Below are positions 22,125 to 30,433 of a DNA stretch of 36,365 nucleotides, piece after piece. Made by a program: the position numbers and the translations under genes. The first letter of the stretch is position 1; each line of letters opens with the position of its first letter. Source of the DNA: CAZDYP01 sp964509505 (GTDB lineage Bacteria > Chloroflexota > Anaerolineae > JACRMK01); contig CAZDYP010000029.1 of the NCBI GenBank assembly GCA_964509505.1, forward strand, positions 1 through 36,365. Reading direction: 5' to 3'. Below the pieces are notes generated by a model that made no database searches, was not told the DNA's origin, and worked only from the letters and a program-made list of their open reading frames with translations.

Positions 22125-24686
22125 ATGACGATTGAATTTCCCGCTAACTTTTATCTAGGCAAAAAGGTTGACCTCAGCAATCACTCGCTCTTGGACGAGC
22201 CGCTCAATTACAATGCGCGCGATCTCACGACGCATGCCGTCATCATTGGCATGACGGGCAGCGGCAAAACGGGCCTCGGCATCACGTTCCTCGAAGAAGC
22301 CGCGCTCGATAGCATCCCTGCGCTCATCATTGACCCCAAAGGCGACCTCACCAATTTGTTGTTGACGTTCCCGCAATTGCGCCCCGACGATTTTTTGCCG
22401 TGGGTCGAAGAAATTCCTGCCGACGCCTTTGACGCTGCACCCAACGCTGGCGAATCAGTATCGCGCGTGAGTGAAGCGGCGCGCCTCGCCGCGCAATGGA
22501 AAGATGGTCTCGCGCAATGGGGGATCGAAGCGACGCGCATCCAACGCTTGCGCGAAACGGCGGACTTCACTATCTTCACACCAGGCAGCGAGGCGGGCGT
22601 GCCGCTCAACATTCTCGATGCCTTGCGTGTGCCTGCGCTCGCGTGGAGCGCCGACGCGGAAAATTTGCGCGACAAAATTCAAGGCATCGTCTCCGCGATA
22701 CTCGGCTTGACGGGCAGCGAAGCCGACCCGCTGCGCAGCCGCGAACATATCTTATTGTCGCATCTCATCGAACATGCGTGGCGCGCGGGCAAAGACATGG
22801 ACGTGGAGCAATTGATTCTCGGCATTCAGGACCCGCCCATGCGGAAACTCGGCGTGTTCGAGCTCGATACGTTCTTCCCGCCGAAAGACCGTTTCGAGTT
22901 GGCGATGTCGCTCAATGCGATTCTTGCCGCGCCGTCATTCGAGTCGTGGCTGCACGGTGAGCCATTTGAAGTCGAGACATTTTTCAAGTCGCCCCACGGC
23001 AAGCCACGCCATGCCATCTTCTACATCGCGCACCTCAACGACAGCGAGCGTTTGTTTTTTGTGTCGTTGTTGTTGCAACAAGTGCGCTCGTGGATGCGTA
23101 TGCAGGCCGGCACAGGGCGCTTGCGCGCGTTGCTCTATTTCGACGAGATGTTCGGTTACTTGCCGCCCTATCCGCGCAATCCCGCGACCAAAGCGCCGTT
23201 GTTGTCTTTGCTGAAAACGGCTCGCGCTTATGGCTTGGGGCTAGTGCTGGCTACACAAAATCCGATTGACTTGGATTACAAAGCGTTGACCAACGCCGGC
23301 ACGTGGTTTATCGGCAAACTGCAAACGCAATTCGACAAAGGGCGTTTGTTGGATGGTCTGCAAACGGTGGCGAATGAATCGGGTGTAGCGCTGGACCGCG
23401 AGCAATTGAACGACGCGATTGGCGCGCTCACCCCACGGGTCTTTCTGTATCACAACATCCATCAACCGCCGCCCATCGGTTTCCATTCGCGTTGGACGAT
23501 GTCGTATCTGAAAGGACCACTCACGAAGACGCAGATTCGGCAATTGGTCGTGTCGTCAGAGGGTCGCACAGTCAGCGCGTCGCACAGTCAATTGACGGTC
23601 GCGCCGCCCCACACCCTTGTCGCTATGGCGCAAAGCGCGACGAGCGCCGCGCCAACGCCATACCTGGTTGACGCAACCAACAAGCGCACACGCGCGACGC
23701 GCAAAACGCAAACGCTGGCGGTACTCTCGCCCGACATCGCGCAATACTACTTGGAACTTCCAACCTCCAACCTCCCACTGCCCAATCCCAATGATGCCAG
23801 CGCACAACTTGTTGAGTCAACGACACAACCAACAGACCAAGCGATTAACGAACCAAGTGACCAATTGACTTATCAGCCCCACATTCTGGGCATGGCGACC
23901 GTGACGTTTGATGATCGGAAAACCGGCACACGCCATGCGCTCACTTATACACGCTTGCTTACGCCTACCGATCACCCACGCGCGCTCGATTGGGCGACGA
24001 GTGAGGCGTTGACGTTGGAACGCAGCGCGTTGCAAACCACGCCATCACAAACCGCGCCGTATGCCGAATTGCCTGCGGGTTTGGGCAATCCGAAGACGAT
24101 AGCGGCATTGGAGAAGGCGTTCGCGCAATATCTGTATCGCGAGGCGGCATTGGTCTTGCGAAAGAATTCGACGCTCAAGGTGGTCGAAGCGCCTGACGAA
24201 AGCGAGCGCGTGTTTCGTCAGCGTTGTGCAGAGGCGGCGCGCATCGGCTTGGAAACCGAGCAGCAAAAAATCAAGGCGAAATATGGCAAGCAAGTGGACA
24301 AGCTGGCTGAACGACTTCAAAAATTGCAAAGCGCGTTGAGCGCCGAGAAGAAAGAATTAGAAGGACGCAAGAGCGAACAACTCTGGACGAATTTGGAATC
24401 GTTTGCGGCGTTGCTTGGCTTCGGGCATGTCTATCGTCCAATCTCGACGGCGACCCGCCGCCGCCGCGAGACGAAACAAAGCGAGACGCGCATCGAAGAC
24501 ACCGCAGAAACCATCGAGCAACTGCAACAAAAATTGACCGAGCTGCAAAAAGAGATGGACGCAGAACTGCAAGCGACGCGCGAGAAGTGGATCGCGGCGC
24601 AAGACCACATCGAGGAATTCAAAGTTATGCCGCGCAAGAGCGACATTCACATCGAGGCGTTTGGGATTGCATGGAGATTGATGTGA
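22125..24686 (+). CDS. HerA-like ATPase / DUF853-type ATP-binding protein
   Basis: The 853-residue protein has Walker A GMTGSGKT at 42-49, the following IDPKGDLTNLL strand, and Walker B LLYFDEMFGYLPP in the middle. It continues with the TARAYGLGLVLATQNPIDLD sensor segment, as in HerA/FtsK/VirB4-type helicases and pumps. The C-terminal third is a separate module: a low-complexity linker (about 545-590) with repeat-derived PTSNLPLPN and TTQPTDQAINEPSDQ, then two coiled-coil stretches (QKIKAKYGKQVDKLAERLQK and IEQLQQKLTELQKEMDAELQ). The ATG at 22125 is chosen because similarity begins at MTIEFPANFYLG. The VanW gene starts one base after the stop, so the two are co-transcribed. Its biological role is unclear; DNA translocation is inferred. 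Confidence 0.85.
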   Translation: MTIEFPANFYLGKKVDLSNHSLLDEPLNYNARDLTTHAVIIGMTGSGKTGLGITFLEEAALDSIPALIIDPKGDLTNLLLTFPQLRPDDFLPWVEEIPADAFDAAPNAGESVSRVSEAARLAAQWKDGLAQWGIEATRIQRLRETADFTIFTPGSEAGVPLNILDALRVPALAWSADAENLRDKIQGIVSAILGLTGSEADPLRSREHILLSHLIEHAWRAGKDMDVEQLILGIQDPPMRKLGVFELDTFFPPKDRFELAMSLNAILAAPSFESWLHGEPFEVETFFKSPHGKPRHAIFYIAHLNDSERLFFVSLLLQQVRSWMRMQAGTGRLRALLYFDEMFGYLPPYPRNPATKAPLLSLLKTARAYGLGLVLATQNPIDLDYKALTNAGTWFIGKLQTQFDKGRLLDGLQTVANESGVALDREQLNDAIGALTPRVFLYHNIHQPPPIGFHSRWTMSYLKGPLTKTQIRQLVVSSEGRTVSASHSQLTVAPPHTLVAMAQSATSAAPTPYLVDATNKRTRATRKTQTLAVLSPDIAQYYLELPTSNLPLPNPNDASAQLVESTTQPTDQAINEPSDQLTYQPHILGMATVTFDDRKTGTRHALTYTRLLTPTDHPRALDWATSEALTLERSALQTTPSQTAPYAELPAGLGNPKTIAALEKAFAQYLYREAALVLRKNSTLKVVEAPDESERVFRQRCAEAARIGLETEQQKIKAKYGKQVDKLAERLQKLQSALSAEKKELEGRKSEQLWTNLESFAALLGFGHVYRPISTATRRRRETKQSETRIEDTAETIEQLQQKLTELQKEMDAELQATREKWIAAQDHIEEFKVMPRKSDIHIEAFGIAWRLM

Positions 24687-24687
24687 T

Positions 24688-26526
24688 ATGAGATTCCTTC
24701 GTCTCCTTATCCTTTTCTGCTTGTTGCTCATTGCTGCGCTCGTCTGGGGCGTCGCAGCGTATGAGACGACCTACGCCGAGCGTATTCACGAAGGTGTGAG
24801 CGCATTTGACGTGCCATTGGGCGGACTGACGCGCACTGAAGCGCGAGCTGCCCTGCACGCACAGTTTGCCAATGCGCCACTCGCACAGTCCGTCACGTTG
24901 CGTGACGGCGCGCAACGCTACATGCTCAGGTGGGCGGAGCTGGGCATTCGCATTGACGAGGACGCGTTGCTCAACACCGCATTCGCTGTCGGACGCGAGC
25001 ATGATTGGTTTGCCAATGCGCGGACACAGTTCGATACATTGTGGCATGGGCGCAACGTCAACAGCTGGCTGGCGCTGGATGAAGGCGCGGCGCAAGTCGC
25101 GCTCAAAAAACTCGCGCGCCACATTGACCACGCGCCGCGCGATGCGACCGTTACGCTTATTGGGTTGCAAGTCGTCGCCGAACCGGCGTTGAATGGCCGT
25201 GCGCTCGATGTGGACGCGACGATTGAACGCATCAAAGCAACAGTGCTCAGTCAACCGTCGCCCGTCAACCGTCCCATATCCCATCCTGAGATTGAGCTTA
25301 TCATCAATACCCTGTCCCCCATCGCGCGCGATGCGTCCGCAGCCGCAGCGCAGTTGCGCGCGATGGTGTCGTCGCCATTGCGTTTGACGTTGAGCGAATC
25401 AGTGTGGACGGAAACGGGCAAAGCGACACCGGGCTTGGCGCTCGCGCTTGTGCCACAAGAGCGCGTGTGGATTATGGACACGGCGCTCATCGCGTCGCTG
25501 CTGACCACGCGCCAAGTGAACAGCAATGATGGCAAGGTTGTTGTGAACGTCACGTTAGACGATACAAAGCTGACCGCGTTCCTCGATGACATTGCCGCGC
25601 AAATCGAACGCAAGCCACGCGATGCGCGCTTCTATTTCAACGAGCAGACGAAGCAGCTCATACCGTTGGCGGCGAGTCAGAATGGGCTCTCGCTCGATGT
25701 GCCTGCGATGTTACAACGCATCAAAGCACACATCGGCGGCGAGAACCGCGTCGTGCCGCTCGCGCTTAAAGTGGGAAAGCCCACGATTGCGCTCGAAGAT
25801 GCGGAGAAGTTCAATATCAAAGAGCTTGTGGCAACCGGCGCATCCTCGTTCAAAGGCTCTAGTCCTGAACGGCTGCAGAACATCATCGTGGCGACGAATC
25901 AATTTCATGGCATCGTCGTTGCGCCCGGTCAAGAGTTTTCTTTCAATCAATACTTGGGTGATGTGGTGGACGCGAATGGCTACGCCGATGGCTATGTCAT
26001 CGTCGGCGACCGCACCGATGTGGGTATCGGCGGCGGCGTGTGTCAAGTTTCGACGACGGTGTTTCGCGCGGCATTCTTCGGCGGCTATCGCATCACGCAC
26101 CGTTGGGCGCATGGCTACACGGTGAGTTGGTACGAGCCGCCCATCGGATTGGATGCGACGGTGTTCGCGCCGTCGGTGGATTTTCGTTTTGTGAACGACA
26201 CGCCAAACTATCTGCTGATTCAGCCTGTGTTGGATTTGAAGAACGCAACACTCACGTTCAAATTCTTTGGCACAAAGAACAACCGCACTGTTGAGATGGA
26301 AGGTCCCATCATCACGAACATCATCAAGCCCGGCCCCGACATCCGCGAGAACGACCCAACGCTCAAAGCGGGCGTTGTCAAACAGACGGATTTCGCGCAT
26401 GACGGCAAGACAGTGACCATCCAGCGCGTCGTGAAGGAAGGCGACAAAGTGTTGCGGCGCGATTCGTTTGTGAGCAAGTATCGGCCTTGGCCCGCGCGGT
26501 TTTTGGTTGGCACGAAGAAAAGTTGA
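24688..26526 (+). CDS. VanW family protein, membrane-anchored
   Basis: The 612-residue protein has an N-terminal transmembrane anchor (about 3-24: FLRLLILFCLLLIAALVWGV). Two YoaR/peptidoglycan-binding-like repeats follow (the first near GVSAFDVPLGGLTRTEA, the second after about 230). The VanW domain (about 385-515) contains VVAPGQEFSFNQYLG and the signature GGGVCQVSTTVFRAAF. A C-terminal beta-rich tail follows. VanW domains are found in Gram-positive-type cell envelopes with unresolved function; some extracellular members are proposed to act on peptidoglycan. A short CAACCGTC repeat gives an in-frame QPSPVNRP near residue 190. Confidence 0.9.
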   Translation: MRFLRLLILFCLLLIAALVWGVAAYETTYAERIHEGVSAFDVPLGGLTRTEARAALHAQFANAPLAQSVTLRDGAQRYMLRWAELGIRIDEDALLNTAFAVGREHDWFANARTQFDTLWHGRNVNSWLALDEGAAQVALKKLARHIDHAPRDATVTLIGLQVVAEPALNGRALDVDATIERIKATVLSQPSPVNRPISHPEIELIINTLSPIARDASAAAAQLRAMVSSPLRLTLSESVWTETGKATPGLALALVPQERVWIMDTALIASLLTTRQVNSNDGKVVVNVTLDDTKLTAFLDDIAAQIERKPRDARFYFNEQTKQLIPLAASQNGLSLDVPAMLQRIKAHIGGENRVVPLALKVGKPTIALEDAEKFNIKELVATGASSFKGSSPERLQNIIVATNQFHGIVVAPGQEFSFNQYLGDVVDANGYADGYVIVGDRTDVGIGGGVCQVSTTVFRAAFFGGYRITHRWAHGYTVSWYEPPIGLDATVFAPSVDFRFVNDTPNYLLIQPVLDLKNATLTFKFFGTKNNRTVEMEGPIITNIIKPGPDIRENDPTLKAGVVKQTDFAHDGKTVTIQRVVKEGDKVLRRDSFVSKYRPWPARFLVGTKKS

Positions 26527-26556
26527 TGAAGCGTAGTTGAAAGGCACGTGTCTGTC

Positions 26557-27891
26557 ATGAGCATCCCCCCTCCTTCTAAACGCAATCCATTTTTATACGG
26601 TAGTCCAGTGCCGCCCACGCGTTTCGTCGGGCGGCAAGATATCGTCAAGACGTTGTTCGCGCGGCTCTACAATGGTGAGAGCACCGCGTTGATTGGCGAA
26701 CCACACAGCGGCAAAACATCGCTCCTGCGCTACATCGCAGACGAAGAAGTGCGCGAGCGTTGGTTGAGCGGCGCGTCGGCTTGGCATTTCTTCACTGATG
26801 TGGACTGTCATTTGTTGTCGCGCGATTTCGCTCCCGCTGATTTTTGGCGACAAGCGTTGGCGGCGCTGCCTCATGCGATGCAAAATGACACCATCACGCG
26901 GCAATGGCAAATGGTTTCTGATAATCGCTTTGGTTCGTTCATGCTCGAAGGGTTGTTCCGGCAATTGGCGAAGTCGGATTGGCGCGTCGTCTTACTGATT
27001 GACGAGTTCGACATTCTCTTGCACCATCTGAAGTTCAACGCCGAATTTTTTGGCGCACTACGCTCGCTGGCCACGCGCACCAACGCGCTCTCGCTTGTGT
27101 TGGCTGGGCGCACGCCCATTGCGCAAATGAACAAACGTGGGCAAGAGCTCAACCCCTTTGGCTCGCCGTTTTTCAACAACATCATCGAGATGCGCTTGCA
27201 ACCGTTCTCGCCTGACGAAAGCCGCGAGGTCGTAGAGGCAGGGTTGGCTGGCACGGGCGTCGAGTTCGCGCCCCACCACTATCAGTTCATCAACATTTTA
27301 GCTGGACGTCATCCGTTTTTGGTGCAAGTCGCAGCGTCAGCGTTATTCGACGCGACGCTCGAAGTGAAGAATCACGATGTGTTCTATCTGGCCGCCGCCA
27401 AATTGTTCCATGATCGCGCGGAAGCGCATTACGACGATCTGTGGCGCTCGCTCTCGCCTACTGAGCAAACGGCGCTCGTCATCCTCGCGTTGGGCGAATT
27501 GCAAGGACGCATTGATGGGCGCGAGTTCAACACAGGTGACTTCGGGCGCATGGAATGGTATGGACCCGAGCTCGCGCGCTTGCACGAATGGGGCATGGTC
27601 GAGCAAGTGGACCGGCGCGTGGCGCTGGCGGGCTTGACGTTGTGGCAGAGTGCGCGTTGGCGCGTGGCGTCGCGCGGTCTCGTGTGGTGGCTCGCGGACA
27701 CCGTCATTGCAGGTGCGCGCCAGACCATTAGTTTCGAGGCGTGGCTGCAGGACAAGGAATCGCGCGGCTTCCTGACGCGCGACCAATTCAAGAAGCTGCG
27801 CGAGCTGGCCAACAACAGCATCCCCAAAAGCGCTGTGACAAGCGTCGCGCAGATGGGGGCATTGTTGTTGAAGGAGATTGTGAAGCAGTGA
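26557..27891 (+). CDS. AAA ATPase with C-terminal winged-helix/effector-like region
   Basis: The 444-residue protein begins RNPFLYGSPVPPTRFVGRQ, the usual entry to a STAND-like or archaeal-type ATPase module. Walker A GEPHSGKTS and Walker B VVLLIDEFDILL follow, then a sensor LVLAGRTPIAQM. Residues after about 270 form helical and winged-helix-like segments. The final 55 residues (FEAWLQDKESRGFLTRDQFK then IPKSAVTSVAQMGALLLKEI) resemble a small adaptor-type domain found at the end of many Chloroflexota ATPases. No transmembrane segment is seen. It lies 30 bp after the VanW gene and is probably in the same operon. The function could be regulatory or part of a conflict system; neither is shown. 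Confidence 0.78.
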   Translation: MSIPPPSKRNPFLYGSPVPPTRFVGRQDIVKTLFARLYNGESTALIGEPHSGKTSLLRYIADEEVRERWLSGASAWHFFTDVDCHLLSRDFAPADFWRQALAALPHAMQNDTITRQWQMVSDNRFGSFMLEGLFRQLAKSDWRVVLLIDEFDILLHHLKFNAEFFGALRSLATRTNALSLVLAGRTPIAQMNKRGQELNPFGSPFFNNIIEMRLQPFSPDESREVVEAGLAGTGVEFAPHHYQFINILAGRHPFLVQVAASALFDATLEVKNHDVFYLAAAKLFHDRAEAHYDDLWRSLSPTEQTALVILALGELQGRIDGREFNTGDFGRMEWYGPELARLHEWGMVEQVDRRVALAGLTLWQSARWRVASRGLVWWLADTVIAGARQTISFEAWLQDKESRGFLTRDQFKKLRELANNSIPKSAVTSVAQMGALLLKEIVKQ

Positions 27892-27920
27892 AATGTAAAG
27901 CGTGATGCGTTGTGGCTTTG

Positions 27921-27953
27921 ACCTCGCGGTCTGTGTCGCCGCGAGGTTTTTTG
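27921..27953 (+). terminator. Rho-independent terminator
   Basis: ACCTCGCGG (27921-27929) pairs perfectly with CCGCGAGGT (27939-27947) around a 9-nt loop, followed by TTTTTTGTT. It ends the HerA-VanW-AAA unit. Confidence 0.9.
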
Positions 27954-27971
27954 TTAGCGCGCCGAGCGCTT

Positions 27972-27989
27972 ATTGCAAATATACGCAAT
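27972..27989. promoter_or_regulatory. Candidate operator upstream of the Fur-family gene
   Basis: ATTGC and GCAAT are separated by 8 A/T-rich bases in a region ending about 15 bp before the -35 box. ATTGC recurs at 28013-28017 between -35 and -10. The pattern could be a metalloregulator site; it does not match a textbook Fur or Zur box closely. Confidence 0.3.
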
Positions 27990-28004
27990 TGACAACAAAT
28001 GTAT

Positions 28005-28033
28005 TTGGAAGAAATTGCAAAACTCGCTATAAT
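28005..28033 (+). promoter_or_regulatory. Promoter of the fur-cbiMQO unit
   Basis: TTGGAA (28005-28010), a 17-nt spacer and a perfect TATAAT (28028-28033) lie about 75 bp upstream of the regulator's ATG. Confidence 0.7.
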
Positions 28034-28108
28034 CGTATTGGTCGGTTTGATTAAGCTACGAGGGATGATAGGCTGGCGGTATAACGCTAGGGGCGCTGGA
28101 AGAGTTAC

Positions 28109-28549
28109 ATGAGTAAGCCGCGTGAAATTTTAGAGAACCTGCGAAAGAGCGGGCGTCGCGTCACACCCCAGCGCGTGATGGTGCTCGAAGTGATGGAGGC
28201 GCAGGGGGGGCACATTCCCGTCGAGGACATTTATCAGCACGTGCTTGAAAAACACCCTTACGCGAATCGTTCGACCATCTATCGTACACTCGAAATGCTG
28301 ACCAAAGAAGGCATTGTTTCGGCGACGGACCTTGGCAAAGGGCGCGTCTATTACGAATTGCATGGCGACGAACCGCATCATCACATGATTTGCCAAGCGT
28401 GTGGCTACGTGGCGGAGCTCGATCACAGTTTGTTGGAGCCATTGCAAGAGACTCTGCAGCGCAAATATAAGTTCAAAGCCAACATTCACCACTTCGCCAT
28501 CTTTGGTCTGTGCGCGTCATGCCAGACGAAGGCGAAGAAAAACAAATGA
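28109..28549 (+). CDS. Fur-family metalloregulator
   Basis: The 146-residue protein has the Fur winged helix (GRRVTPQRVMVLEVME, then HPYANRSTIYRTLEML as recognition region). Its C-terminal metal-binding part has HHH at 90-92, CQAC (C95, C98) and CASC (C135, C138), which form the structural zinc site. As the first gene before cbiM, cbiQ and cbiO, it most likely represses this operon when its metal is abundant. The transporter type suggests cobalt or nickel (Nur-like), while zinc (Zur-like) remains possible. It probably also binds its own promoter. Confidence 0.9.
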   Translation: MSKPREILENLRKSGRRVTPQRVMVLEVMEAQGGHIPVEDIYQHVLEKHPYANRSTIYRTLEMLTKEGIVSATDLGKGRVYYELHGDEPHHHMICQACGYVAELDHSLLEPLQETLQRKYKFKANIHHFAIFGLCASCQTKAKKNK

Positions 28550-28559
28550 GGGGGATCGT

Positions 28560-29510
28560 ATGCGCTTTTCACCTGAACCCATGCACATTCCCGATGGGTT
28601 TCTATCTGTGCTCGTGTCAGTGAGCTTGTGGATTGCTTCTGTCGTTGTCATCGGCTACGCGCTCAAGCGCGTCGAAAAAGATTTGGGCGAGCGTCAAGTG
28701 CCGTTGATGGGGGTGTTGGCTGCGTGCGTCTTTGCGGGGCAGATGTTGAATTTCACCATCATCGGCGGCACGTCGGGGCATTTAATGGGCGCGGCGCTTT
28801 GCACGATCCTGCTTGGCCCATGGGCTTCGATTCTGATTATGACGTGCGTAGTCAGTGTCCAAGCCTTGCTCTTTCAAGACGGCGGCTTGCTGGCGCTCGG
28901 CGCAAACATTTTCAATATGGGCATTTTGGGCACCGCTGTGTCGTATGCCATCTATTGCCTGCTGCAGCAGGGGGTTGGCAAACAAAGGTGGGGCTTGTTT
29001 GCGAGTGGCGCGGGGGCGGCATGGGCTTCGATTGTGGTCGTGTCGTTGGCTGTCGCGTTGCAACTCGCTGTATCTGGCACCGCGCCTGCCAATCTTGCGA
29101 TTCCTGCGATGGGCGGCATTCACGCGCTCATCGGTATCGGTGAAGCGCTCATCACGGTTGGCGCGATGGCGTTCCTCTATGCGACGCGCCGCGATTTGCT
29201 GAACATGGGCAGCACGCACCCCACAGGCGGACGGATCGTCGCTATGGGCGGGTTGGTTCTCGCCGTTTTGTTGGCGATTGCCTCGCCGCTCGCTTCGAGC
29301 GACCCCGATGGGTTGGAGTCGGTGGCGGAGCAGTTGGGCTTTCTTACCACAGCGCAAGCCGCGCCATTTGACCTTATTCCCGATTACCGTTTTCCCGGAC
29401 TGGAAAGCAATGCGGCTACGATTGTCGCGGGCATCATTGGGTTGCTGATTGTGTTCGGGGTGGCTTGGATCGTTGCCTATCTACGCCGCCAGCGCCAATC
29501 GGCTGCCTGA
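28560..29510 (+). CDS. cbiM: CbiM-type substrate-binding membrane subunit of a cobalt/nickel ECF transporter
   Basis: The 316-residue membrane protein contains the family N-terminus MHIPDGFLS, the loop GGTSGHLMGAAL and LFQDGGLLALGANIFNMG. A C-terminal extension with DPDGLESVAEQLGF replaces a separate CbiN. In NikM/CbiM structures the N-terminal Met-His itself binds the metal, which favours a start at 28581. However, the only good Shine-Dalgarno sequence (GAGGGGG) serves the ATG at 28560, which adds seven residues. The gene follows the regulator by 10 bp. The substrate is Co2+ or Ni2+. Confidence 0.9.
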   Translation: MRFSPEPMHIPDGFLSVLVSVSLWIASVVVIGYALKRVEKDLGERQVPLMGVLAACVFAGQMLNFTIIGGTSGHLMGAALCTILLGPWASILIMTCVVSVQALLFQDGGLLALGANIFNMGILGTAVSYAIYCLLQQGVGKQRWGLFASGAGAAWASIVVVSLAVALQLAVSGTAPANLAIPAMGGIHALIGIGEALITVGAMAFLYATRRDLLNMGSTHPTGGRIVAMGGLVLAVLLAIASPLASSDPDGLESVAEQLGFLTTAQAAPFDLIPDYRFPGLESNAATIVAGIIGLLIVFGVAWIVAYLRRQRQSAA

Positions 29511-29537
29511 TCAATTACAATCCCTCAATCAAGGAAT

Positions 29538-29568
29538 GCCCCTCCATCCCCTCCATGGGCGGAGGGGC
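29538..29568 (+). terminator. Intercistronic hairpin between cbiM and cbiQ
   Basis: GCCCCTCC (29538-29545) pairs with GGAGGGGC (29561-29568); a second CCCCTCC at 29548 offers an alternative pairing. TGTGCTTTT follows. It may reduce or stabilise read-through into cbiQ. Confidence 0.45.
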
Positions 29569-29617
29569 TGTGCTTTTGTATAGCAAACCGCCAACTTGCT
29601 TTACCGCGTCTAAGTCT

Positions 29618-30421
29618 ATGCACATTCATTTTCTCGATCCCTATCATCACGGACAAAGTCTCATTCATCGTCTCGATTCACGCGTGAAATTGGTATTGAC
29701 GTTGGCATTCATCCTGGCGACTTCACTTGTGCCGACTGGGGTTTGGGCTGCGTACATCTTGTTGTTTGCTATGGCGGTCTCCGTTGAACTGTTGTCGGAA
29801 CTGGGTGTGTGGCACACGTTCAAACGCGCCTCGCTCGCATTACCCTTTGTGCTTGCCGCTGCGCCGCTGATCTTCACCGCTGGCGGCAAGGCGTTGTTGA
29901 GTGTGTCGCTTGGCGCATTCACCTTAACTATCTCGCAGCTTGGCTTAGAACGCTTTATCAGCATCGCGCTCAAATCATGGCTCTCGGTGCAAGTGGCGAT
30001 TGTGTTGGCGCAAACTACGCCGTTTCCCGATTTGCTGATGGCGATGCGCGCGATAAAAATTCCACGCTTGCTCGTCGCCATGTTTGGTTTGATGTGGCGC
30101 AATTTGTTTGTGCTGGTAGATGAGACGTTACGTTTATTGCGCGCGCGCGAGGCGCGCAGTGGACATCGCGGAGATACGCAAACGCAAGCGGGCGGCAGCC
30201 TCATCTGGCGCGCGCGCGTCACAGGCGGCATGGCAGGCAACTTGTTCATGCGTGCGTTTGAGCGCGGCGACCGCATTTATGCGGCGATGCTGGCGCGCGG
30301 CTACGATGGCGAAGTGCGTGTGTTGTCGCGCCCAGCCATGCCGCCCAGGCAATGGCTGGCGCTGATGGCGGGTTTGGTGTTGTTGGGAGTTTTGTTAGGT
30401 TTAGCCTATCTTTTAGCGTAG
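29618..30421 (+). CDS. cbiQ: CbiQ-type transmembrane (T) component of the ECF transporter
   Basis: The 267-residue membrane protein starts MHIHFLDPYHHGQSLIHRLD, the usual CbiQ opening. It has several hydrophobic segments (for example 35-62 and 75-95) and the coupling motifs LLRAREARSGH and FERGDRIYAAMLARGYDG, where the Ala-Arg-Gly helix contacts the ATPase. A last transmembrane segment ends the protein. It links CbiM to CbiO. Confidence 0.9.
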   Translation: MHIHFLDPYHHGQSLIHRLDSRVKLVLTLAFILATSLVPTGVWAAYILLFAMAVSVELLSELGVWHTFKRASLALPFVLAAAPLIFTAGGKALLSVSLGAFTLTISQLGLERFISIALKSWLSVQVAIVLAQTTPFPDLLMAMRAIKIPRLLVAMFGLMWRNLFVLVDETLRLLRAREARSGHRGDTQTQAGGSLIWRARVTGGMAGNLFMRAFERGDRIYAAMLARGYDGEVRVLSRPAMPPRQWLALMAGLVLLGVLLGLAYLLA

Positions 30422-30433
30422 GAGAAGCGAATC

